A stretch of 10,524 nt of DNA from assembly GCA_035942035.1 (NCBI GenBank), contig DASZDK010000114.1:1-10524 (forward strand), written 5' to 3'. Position 1 is the stretch's first letter. Each line of letters opens with the position of its first letter. This document shows positions 5,775 to 10,524 of the stretch, one piece after another. The position numbers and the translations under genes were made by a program. This DNA is from JAHWJR01 sp035942035 (GTDB taxonomy: Bacteria; Actinomycetota; Acidimicrobiia; Acidimicrobiales; CADCSY01). The notes under the pieces were generated by a model. That model was not told where the DNA came from. It made no database searches and was given only the letters and a program-made list of their open reading frames with translations.

Positions 5775-7115
5775 ATGACGAGCCTGCGCAGACCCGGGCG
5801 GGCAACGCTCGGGCGCACGGTGCTGGTGTTGGTCCTCACCGCGACCGTCGCCGCAGGCGGGTGCGGGCCCCGCGCCCAGTCGTCATCCGAGGGCGCGCCC
5901 GTCGGAGGCACCACCATCACGTTCAGCATCTTCGTCTCCGAGGAGGAGAAGCCCGCCATCCAGGAGCTGCTCAACCGGTTCGAGGACACGACGAAGAGCG
6001 ACGCCAACCTGCCGGCCCTCGCCCGCTTCCGCAACCAGCCCGAGACGAGGGTCGAGCTGGTGACGTCGCTCGACGCCGAGGCGCTGGTGAGCCAGCTCAC
6101 GCAGCCGCCATCCGGCGGGCCGACGATCCACCTCTTCGCCCAGGACAACCTGGCGCTGAAGCCCCTGGTCGACGCCAGCCTGGTCGACGACCTCTCCGAG
6201 GTCGAGATCCCCGAGGCCGTGCTGCCCGCCATGGTCCCGCCCGAGTTCGACCGGCGCCGGCTCTTCCTGCCCTTCCGGCCCAACGTCCGCCTCACGTACC
6301 TGCACGAGGCAACGGCGGAGCAGGCCGGCGTGCGGCCGCCGGCCACGGTCGACGAGCTCCTCGCCGCCGCGGTGAAGCTCCAGTCGGCAACCGGTCGCCC
6401 GGCGGTCACGCTGTCGCTGGCCGACGGCGACCCCGCGGCGGTGACCGTGTCGGAATGGATCGTCTCCTACGGCGGCGACCCGCTGGTGCTCAACGACGCC
6501 GGCTCCGTCGCTGCCTTCGAGGTCCTCCAGCGAATGTGGAACAGCGGCCTCCTGGCCAGGGAGAGCCTCTTCGGCCGGTTCGACACCGAGGTCGAGTACC
6601 TGAGCACCGGCATCGCCGCCCTCGCCCAGAACTGGTCCTTCACCTCCGCCGTGCTGGCCAAGGAGCTCCGGCTGGACGAGTTCCACGTCTACGCCGGCTG
6701 GCGGGGGCCGCACCGGGCGGCCCACGTCATCGGCGGCGACGTGCTCGGGATCCCGCGCGGGGTCAGTGGGCGGCAGCGGGCGGCGGCCGTGGCCCTGGCC
6801 CGCTTCCTGATGTCGCGGGAGGCCCAGGAGCTGCTGGTGCAGCAGAACGCCTGGCCCTCCATCCGCTCTGACGCCTACGGCGGGGTGCCACCCGCTCAGC
6901 GGGACACCTTCGCCGCCATCGACGAGGCGCTGGAGAGCGGGTGGTTCCGGCCCAGTGTCTCCTACTGGGACGACGTCACCCACCAGATGAACGAGGCGGT
7001 GAACCGGATCATCGTCCGCCAGGAATCCGTCCAGGCGGTGCTCGACGAGCTCCACGCCGAGATCGAGCTGGCGGCGCGGCGGGCGGGCGAGCCCTACCCG
7101 CCGGGACCGTCGTAG
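5775..7115 (+). CDS. Extracellular solute-binding lipoprotein (ABC sugar-type, family 1), orphan
   Basis: A 446-residue lipoprotein. Residues 1-29 are a signal peptide (RRPGRATLGR, then a Leu/Val-rich core) ending in a slightly weak lipobox AGGC, with C30 for lipidation. The mature part starts with a disordered linker, then TITFSIFVSEEEKPAIQELLNRFE. It has the middle landmarks of family 1 binding proteins (LFLPFRPNVRLTYLHEAT; TVDELLAAAVKL; GGDPLVLNDAGSVAAFEVLQRMW). Near the end come GGDVLGIPRGVSGRQRAAAVALARFLMSREAQELLVQQNAWPSIR in outline and a C-terminal helix. Such proteins usually deliver sugars or oligosaccharides to an ABC permease. No permease or ATPase gene is next to it: the next gene is convergent. 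It follows the two-component genes after 24 bp. It may serve distant permeases or act as a ligand-sensing partner. The ligand cannot be told from the sequence. Confidence 0.88.
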   Translation: MTSLRRPGRATLGRTVLVLVLTATVAAGGCGPRAQSSSEGAPVGGTTITFSIFVSEEEKPAIQELLNRFEDTTKSDANLPALARFRNQPETRVELVTSLDAEALVSQLTQPPSGGPTIHLFAQDNLALKPLVDASLVDDLSEVEIPEAVLPAMVPPEFDRRRLFLPFRPNVRLTYLHEATAEQAGVRPPATVDELLAAAVKLQSATGRPAVTLSLADGDPAAVTVSEWIVSYGGDPLVLNDAGSVAAFEVLQRMWNSGLLARESLFGRFDTEVEYLSTGIAALAQNWSFTSAVLAKELRLDEFHVYAGWRGPHRAAHVIGGDVLGIPRGVSGRQRAAAVALARFLMSREAQELLVQQNAWPSIRSDAYGGVPPAQRDTFAAIDEALESGWFRPSVSYWDDVTHQMNEAVNRIIVRQESVQAVLDELHAEIELAARRAGEPYPPGPS

Positions 7116-7124
7116 CGGCCGGCG

Positions 7125-7511
7125 TCAGGTGGCGCTGGGATGGATGGTGACCGGCTCGCTCGGCTCGCCCCGCAGCACGCGGATGGCCAGCTGGCCGTTG
7201 GCCAGCGACGCCTCCACGCCACTGCCGTAGCCGTCCGGCACTGCGATCTCGCGCTCGTAGCCGCCGTACTCCCACTCCTTGACCAGGTAGTCGCGTGGAG
7301 CGGCGCTGCGCAGGTGGGCCCAGAAACGGAGCCGCCCGGGACGCAGCTCGATGGTCACGTCCTCGGCGGTGACTGCCGGAAACGGCGCCACCACCACCAG
7401 CGAGCTGGTCGTCTCGTAGACGTTCACGGGCACGTGTTGGGGCCGCATGGTCTGTTCGGCCTCGACGGTGGCATCGACGACTTCCTGGTGACTGGGTTGC
7501 TGGCTCGCCAT
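7125..7511 (-). CDS. Small heat-shock protein, Hsp20/alpha-crystallin family
   Basis: A 128-residue protein. After a polar N-terminal arm (1-27), the alpha-crystallin domain runs from about 28 to 114: VPVNVYETTSSLVVVAPFP, then AEDVTIELRPGRLRFWAH, then YGGYEREIAVPDGYG. It ends with the family signature A101-S-L-A-N-G106-Q-L108-AIRVLRG. The short C-terminal tail has V121-T-I123, matching the I/V-x-I/V anchor used in oligomer assembly. Hsp20 proteins are ATP-independent holdases in the cytoplasm. It is a little shorter than the usual 140-150 residues and its N-terminal arm is small. The ATG at 7511 is chosen; an open frame to 7655 would overlap the upstream gene and looks unlike coding sequence. 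It lies 34 bp after the unknown gene on the same strand and converges on the solute-binding gene with a 9-bp gap. Confidence 0.83.
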   Translation of the reverse strand: MASQQPSHQEVVDATVEAEQTMRPQHVPVNVYETTSSLVVVAPFPAVTAEDVTIELRPGRLRFWAHLRSAAPRDYLVKEWEYGGYEREIAVPDGYGSGVEASLANGQLAIRVLRGEPSEPVTIHPSAT

Positions 7512-7545
7512 GCGACGACGGTACCCATGTCGGGCGAGGTATCCC

Positions 7546-7995
7546 TCAATCGAAGGTGACGATGTCGCCTGCCCGCCGAAACCGGCCGCCCACCAGGCTG
7601 GCGTGGCCGGCAGAGGCGACGCTGACGGTTCCCACCTCGCTGTCCGAGCCGGCATCGTGGATGCCGTGGACGGTGAGGCTCTCAGGAGGAAGGTTCCCGA
7701 GGAAGAAGATGGTCAAGGTGAGGGTGGGCTCGTGGTACCCCGTGCCGGCGGCCGCCAGGTGGCTGGTGCTGGCGTAGACGCCGATCTGCGAGCCGTGGTC
7801 GCTCACCCGGCCGCGTTCGTGCTGCCAGCGGCCGGCAGCATCGTCGACGTTGGTGACGACGTCCGGGTGCAGCGTCAGCTCCAGCGCGGCCGGCTCCGTC
7901 GCGTCCTCTGACTGCGGGGACGCCGGCCCGCCCCCACCCGGCAGAGGTGGCGCCAGTCGGTCGCCACCACTGGGACGGGTCCGCCCGACGTACAT
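7546..7995 (-). CDS. Protein of unknown function, beta-rich, possible allene-oxide-cyclase/dirigent-like barrel
   Basis: A 149-residue protein that I do not firmly recognise. Residues 1-35 are Gly/Pro-rich and probably disordered. The rest is beta-rich: ALELTLHPDVVTNVDD, then WQHERGRVSDHGSQIGVYAS, then EPTLTLTIFFLGNLPPESLTVHGIHD, then VGTVSVASAGHASLVGGRF, ending RRAGDIVTFD. An order of strands with a late Ser/Ala-Gly-Gly-x-Phe segment recalls the allene oxide cyclase/dirigent barrel, but this is a weak resemblance. There are no cysteines, no signal peptide and no membrane span. The ATG at 7995 has no good Shine-Dalgarno sequence, and a start nearer the folded part is possible. It probably shares a transcript with the Hsp20 gene 34 bp downstream. 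The upstream region has inverted repeats (8018-8058). Confidence 0.6.
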   Translation of the reverse strand: MYVGRTRPSGGDRLAPPLPGGGGPASPQSEDATEPAALELTLHPDVVTNVDDAAGRWQHERGRVSDHGSQIGVYASTSHLAAAGTGYHEPTLTLTIFFLGNLPPESLTVHGIHDAGSDSEVGTVSVASAGHASLVGGRFRRAGDIVTFD

Positions 7996-8017
7996 GTTGG
8001 GACGGTACGGGGCAGTT

Positions 8018-8058
8018 TGTCCCGCCGACCAGGGACAGGTGTCCCGAGCCGCTCGGGA
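8018..8058. promoter_or_regulatory. Alternating TGTCCC/GGGACA hexamers and a hairpin upstream of the unknown/Hsp20 unit
   Basis: TGTCCC (8018-8023), GGGACA (8032-8037) and TGTCCC (8040-8045) form two nested inverted repeats, with 8- and 2-base spacers. The last copy overlaps a perfect hairpin TCCCGAG-CCG-CTCGGGA (8042-8058). A near copy, GGGACG, is at 7999-8004. The block lies 23-63 bp upstream of the ATG at 7995 and 36 bp past the stop of the GDT1 gene. It may hold an operator, a terminator for the GDT1 gene, or both. It is neither CIRCE nor the HspR HAIR element. The rest of 7996-8094 shows only the direct repeat GGACGG (8064 and 8072). Confidence 0.4.
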
Positions 8059-8094
8059 ACTTCGGACGGCTGGACGGACAGCGGCTGCCGGCGA

Positions 8095-8667
8095 TCAGAG
8101 GTTGGCGGCAATGAGCGCCACCCCGAACAGGGCGAACAGCGCCGCCGAGCCGGTTCGCAGCACCCGCTCCGGCAGGCGCGTCCCCAGCGCTCGGCCGACG
8201 AGCACGGCCAGGACGCCGCTGGCCACGATGCCAAGGGTGGCTCCGATCCAGGTGAGCACCGGGTCGCCCTGAGCCGCCAGCGCGGAGGTGGCGAGCATGG
8301 TCTTGTCACCCAGCTCGGCGACGAACATGGCGCCGGCCACCGCCAGGAACACCGACGGCCGGCCCTCGGCCACGGAGCCGACATCGGCGTCGGCGTCGCC
8401 GTCAGCAGCTCCCGACCGCAGGGACCACACGGCCAGGGCCAGGAACAGGACCCCGCCCCCGATGCCTATCTGGCGGGTCGGCAACGCCGCCCCCAGCAAG
8501 CCGCCGATGGTGACCGAAAGGAGATTGGCGGCGGCGTAGGCGACGACGGTCCCGGCGAGCACCGGCCCGAGGCGATGGCGGGCGCCCAGGCCCAGGGCCA
8601 CGAGCTGGGTCTTGTCACCCAGCTCGGCCACGAACACCAGGCCCAGCGCAGCCAGCAGCGATCCCAT
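8095..8667 (-). CDS. GDT1/TMEM165 (UPF0016) family cation transporter
   Basis: A 190-residue membrane protein with six hydrophobic spans arranged as two homologous halves. Each half opens with the family signature: VFVAELGDKTQL (E15-T20) and MFVAELGDKTML (E118-T123). A short acidic cytoplasmic or periplasmic loop (DGDADADVGS, about 89-98) separates the halves. UPF0016 proteins are cation/proton exchangers; characterised bacterial members export Mn2+ (for example MneA of Vibrio and Mnx of Synechocystis), and eukaryotic ones move Ca2+/Mn2+. The Glu and Asp of the two motifs are the cation-binding residues. AAGGAG four bases before the ATG at 8667 supports the start. It is divergent from the flavin-reductase gene. 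I looked for a yybP-ykoY-type Mn riboswitch upstream and saw nothing convincing. Substrate assignment to Mn2+ is by family only. Confidence 0.9.
   Translation of the reverse strand: MGSLLAALGLVFVAELGDKTQLVALGLGARHRLGPVLAGTVVAYAAANLLSVTIGGLLGAALPTRQIGIGGGVLFLALAVWSLRSGAADGDADADVGSVAEGRPSVFLAVAGAMFVAELGDKTMLATSALAAQGDPVLTWIGATLGIVASGVLAVLVGRALGTRLPERVLRTGSAALFALFGVALIAANL
8299..8327. repeat. Internal gene repeat, copy in second half of the GDT1 gene
   Basis: A 29-bp direct repeat with 28 of 29 bases equal to 8608-8636. Each copy encodes one FVAELGDKT signature. The coding sense is on the minus strand. Confidence 0.8.
8608..8636. repeat. Internal gene repeat, copy in first half of the GDT1 gene
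   Basis: Partner of 8299-8327. The single difference is C at 8629 against G at 8320, a synonymous change in the alanine codon of the FVAELGDKT motif. Confidence 0.8.
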
Positions 8668-8718
8668 CGTGCTCCTTGCTCCGCCCCGGGGGCCGGCGTC
8701 CGGGCCGGCTGCCAGCTT

Positions 8719-8733
8719 GCCTGCGGTGCAGGC
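8719..8733. promoter_or_regulatory. Perfect inverted repeat between divergent GDT1 and flavin-reductase genes
   Basis: GCCTGC-GGT-GCAGGC, 6-bp arms with a 3-base centre, near the middle of the 111-bp divergent gap (8668-8778). The position suits an operator acting on both genes. I do not match it to a known regulator box. A longer, looser pair, CCACC and GGTGG, lies at about 8740-8761. No good -35/-10 pair is seen. Confidence 0.3.
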
Positions 8734-8778
8734 GTGGGCCACCGTAGGCGGCCGTTGGTGGAGACGAGGGGGGACATC

Positions 8779-9279
8779 ATGGCCGATGAGGCCTGGGCAG
8801 CGGCGTTCGAGGCACTCGTCGCCGACCTCGACTACCCCATGTTCGTGGTCACTGCCGCGGTCGAGGGCCGACGAGCCGGGTGCCTGGTCGGCTTCGCCAC
8901 CCAGTGCAGCATGGCGCCCCCTCGCCTGGTGCTGTGCTTGTCGAAGCGCAACTTCACCTTCGGTGTCGCCGCGCGCGCCGAGGTCCTCGTCGTGCACTTC
9001 CTCGGGCGAGAGGACCGGGAGGTGGCCCGGCTGTTCGGTGGCGAGACGGGCGACGAGGTCGACAAGTTCGCCCGGTGCCGCTGGCGGCCCGGCCCGGGCG
9101 GCGCCCCGGTCCTCGAGGCGGGACGGGGCTGGATCGCCGGCAAGGTGCTCGAGCAGGTGCCCTTCGGCGACCACGTGGGCTTCGTGGTCGAGCCCTTCGC
9201 CGGTCACGTCGGCGACGCCGGTGCGCCGCAACTGGGCTTCCAGGCGGTCCGTGACCTCGAGCCGGGCCACCGGGCGTAA
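8779..9279 (+). CDS. Flavin reductase-like, FMN-binding split-barrel protein
   Basis: A 166-residue cytoplasmic protein of the flavin reductase-like (split beta-barrel) fold. Residues 19-55 read YPMFVVTAAVEGRRAGCLVGFATQCSMAPPRLVLCLSK in outline. This is the conserved strand and loop that hold FMN: A/T-x-x-x-x-S-M-x-P-P-x. Then come VVHFLGREDREVARLFGGETGDEVDKFA (71-98) and GDHVGFVVEP (130-139), which matches the family GDH motif. Members reduce flavins with NAD(P)H or bind FMN as a redox cofactor. In actinobacteria related barrels may use F420, so the cofactor is open. AGGGGGG just before the ATG at 8779 is a strong ribosome site. Its TAA stop is followed at once by the GTG of the DHPS-like gene, so the two are cotranslated. 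It is divergent from the GDT1 gene. Confidence 0.85.
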   Translation: MADEAWAAAFEALVADLDYPMFVVTAAVEGRRAGCLVGFATQCSMAPPRLVLCLSKRNFTFGVAARAEVLVVHFLGREDREVARLFGGETGDEVDKFARCRWRPGPGGAPVLEAGRGWIAGKVLEQVPFGDHVGFVVEPFAGHVGDAGAPQLGFQAVRDLEPGHRA

Positions 9280-10209
9280 GTGGCGACGACGACCGGCCCC
9301 ACCATGAGCCTCCGGCTCTCCTCCGGACGCCTGGAGTTGCAGCCCGGCCGACCCGTCCTCATGGGGGTGGTCAACGCCAGCCCCGAGTCGTTCTCCGACG
9401 GGTCCGACCATCCCGGCCTGGAGGCCCAGGTCGCCGCCGCCCTGGCGCAGGTGGAGGCGGGGGCGGCCCTGGTCGACGTCGGCGGCGAGTCAGGCGTCAC
9501 CGACGAGGGCCCCATCTCGGCGGAAGAGGAGATCCGGCGGGTCGTGCCGCTGGTCGAGCGCCTGGTCGGGCACGGCGTCGTGGTGTCGGTCGACACCTGG
9601 AAGCCGGCCGTCGCCCGGGCCGCCCTGGATGCGGGGGCAGCGATGATCAACGACGTCAGTGGCCTGGCCGATGCCGGGGTGGCCACGGCGTGCGCGGCGA
9701 TGGGAGCGGGCCTGGTGGTCATGCACACCCGGGCGACGCCCAAGCGCAAGGACTTCCCCCACTACGGCGACATCGTCACCGACGTCGTCGACTTCCTGGC
9801 CGAGCGGATCGACGTGGCCATGGACAACGGCGTCAGGCTCGACCAGGTGGTGGTGGACCCCGGCCCCGACTTCGCCAAGACGCCGGCGGAGACGGTCACC
9901 GTGCTGCGGGCCCTGCCGGTGCTGCACCGCTTCGGGCGCCCCGTCCTGCTCGCCGTGTCGCGAAAGGACTTCGTCGGTGCGCTGACCGGGCGCCGGCCCC
10001 GACGACGGCTGGCCGGCACGTTGGCCGCCATCGACGCCGGGGTCGAGGCCGGCGCCACCATCCTGCGGGTGCACGACGTGGCCGCGGTGGCGGACTACCT
10101 GCGGGTGCGGGCGGCGCTGGCCGGTGAGGTGGAGGTCCCGGCCGACCTCCACCTGGCCAAGGCCCTCCGCCGGGAGCGTCCCGGTGCCGGGGAGGGAACC
10201 CAGGCTTGA
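9280..10209 (+). CDS. Dihydropteroate synthase-like protein (FolP2-type, Thr-Arg of loop missing)
   Basis: A 309-residue TIM-barrel protein of the pterin-binding family. Landmarks: MGVVNASPESFSDG, VDVGGESGVTDEG (66-78), SVDTWK, INDVSG, VVVDPGPDFAKT, SRKDFVGALTG and ILRVHDVAAVADY. The residues equivalent to Asn22, Asp96, Asn115, Asp185, Lys221, Arg255 and His257 of E. coli DHPS are present. The GGES-T-R-P-G loop instead reads G68-G-E-S71-G-V-T-D, so the Thr62/Arg63 pair that handles pterin pyrophosphate and pABA is absent. DPxxDF(A/G)K is also typical of FolP2-like actinobacterial paralogues; M. leprae FolP2 is reported to lack DHPS activity. It may thus not make dihydropteroate. The GTG at 9280 directly follows the upstream stop; the ATG at 9304 is an alternative. 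The C-terminal tail (about 280-309) is a charged extension. Confidence 0.82.
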   Translation: MATTTGPTMSLRLSSGRLELQPGRPVLMGVVNASPESFSDGSDHPGLEAQVAAALAQVEAGAALVDVGGESGVTDEGPISAEEEIRRVVPLVERLVGHGVVVSVDTWKPAVARAALDAGAAMINDVSGLADAGVATACAAMGAGLVVMHTRATPKRKDFPHYGDIVTDVVDFLAERIDVAMDNGVRLDQVVVDPGPDFAKTPAETVTVLRALPVLHRFGRPVLLAVSRKDFVGALTGRRPRRRLAGTLAAIDAGVEAGATILRVHDVAAVADYLRVRAALAGEVEVPADLHLAKALRRERPGAGEGTQA

Positions 10210-10249
10210 CCAGGTGGGGTGGGGGCCGGCGGGCTGGTAGTCCTGGGAG

Positions 10250-10524
10250 ATGACCGGCGAGGAGGCGGAGCTCGACGGGGTCGACCAGCTGTACGAGCTG
10301 GAGCCCGGGCAGTTCGTCGCCGCCCGCGACCGCCTGGCACGGGAGCTCAGGGCAGCAGGCGACCGCCAGGCGGCGACGGCGGTCAAGCGCCTGCGCCGGC
10401 CCACCCTGGTGGCCTGGGCCCTCAACCAGGTGGCACGGGCGCATGGGGAGGAGGTGGCCGAGCTGCTCGACGCCGGCGCCGCCGTCGGTCGGGCCCAGGC
10501 GCAGGCCATGAGCGGCGGCGCCTC
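10250..10524 (+). CDS. Conserved actinobacterial protein of unknown function, N-terminal part (cut by window edge)
   Basis: The first 91 codons are visible. The protein is highly charged and helical: LYELEPGQFVAARDRLARELRAAGD (14-38), then AATAVKRLRRPTLVAWALNQVARAHGEEVAELLDAG, then AVGRAQAQAMSGG. I recall this opening (an LYxLPPGEF-type start, then AVKxLRRPSxxAWAxNQLAR) from actinobacterial hypothetical proteins of about 250-350 residues with no known function. It is probably soluble; no signal peptide or membrane span is seen. The ATG at 10250 is the only reasonable start: TAG at 10238 is an in-frame stop and no other start lies between. GGGAG directly abuts the ATG, poor spacing. It is 40 bp after the DHPS-like gene and may be in the same transcript. 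Confidence 0.75.
   Translation, partial: MTGEEAELDGVDQLYELEPGQFVAARDRLARELRAAGDRQAATAVKRLRRPTLVAWALNQVARAHGEEVAELLDAGAAVGRAQAQAMSGGA

Noticed and set aside
5883..7055. 390-codon open frame on the minus strand over the solute-binding gene
   Set aside because: It is a shadow of the lipoprotein gene, with repeated Val-Asp-Gly-type composition and no recognisable domain.
8055..8080. ECF-type -35 element (GGGAACTT on plus)
   Set aside because: No matching -10 follows at the right distance, and no plus-strand gene starts downstream.
8668..8778. yybP-ykoY (Mn2+) riboswitch before the GDT1 gene
   Set aside because: These riboswitches often precede UPF0016 genes, but I could not find the conserved loops here and the gap is short. 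A covariance-model search would settle it.
9490..10509. 339-codon open frame on the minus strand over the DHPS-like gene
   Set aside because: It lies opposite a gene with clear conserved motifs, and its product is His/Gly/Arg-rich low-complexity sequence typical of an antisense shadow.

Overview
The window is a very GC-rich (about 70% by eye), densely packed bacterial segment with GTG as well as ATG starts and no tRNA, rRNA, CRISPR array, insertion sequence or phage gene that I can see. The gene content points to an actinobacterium. It has a DsbA-fold protein that closely resembles the mycothiol-dependent nitroreductase Rv2466c, a membrane histidine kinase of a common actinobacterial architecture, and a DHPS-like protein related to FolP2. 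The style of the PBP and of the last hypothetical gene would fit the class Acidimicrobiia, but that placement is inference. Most genes look like ordinary chromosomal housekeeping or stress genes. I do not see a clearly new multi-gene system.

Layout. (1) 1-311, minus: N-terminus of a class A penicillin-binding protein, divergent from (2) 430-921, plus: a stand-alone HAD phosphatase of the polynucleotide-kinase 3'-phosphatase type. (3) 934-2147, minus: a tight three-gene unit of two STAS-domain proteins (anti-anti-sigma type) and a small unknown protein. A possible SigB/SigF-like promoter lies upstream. (4) 2287-2934, minus: the DsbA/Rv2466c-like protein, divergent from (5) 3040-7115, plus: a ten-TM NarL-type histidine kinase, its response regulator (4-bp overlap) and a solute-binding lipoprotein without permease genes. 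(6) 7125-7995, minus: a protein of unknown function followed by a small Hsp20. The DNA upstream is rich in TGTCCC/GGGACA inverted repeats. (7) 8095-8667, minus: a GDT1/UPF0016 cation transporter, divergent from (8) 8779-10524, plus: a flavin-reductase-fold protein, an atypical dihydropteroate-synthase-like protein and the start of a conserved actinobacterial protein of unknown function.

The window is regulatory and stress-flavoured: a partner-switching module, a two-component system, a thiol oxidoreductase, a small heat-shock protein and a metal exporter. The points most worth a second look are the DHPS-like protein that has lost the Thr-Arg of its pterin/pyrophosphate loop, the STAS pair in which one member lacks the phosphorylatable serine, the two-component system linked to an orphan solute-binding lipoprotein, and the alternating hexamer repeats upstream of the unknown/Hsp20 unit.
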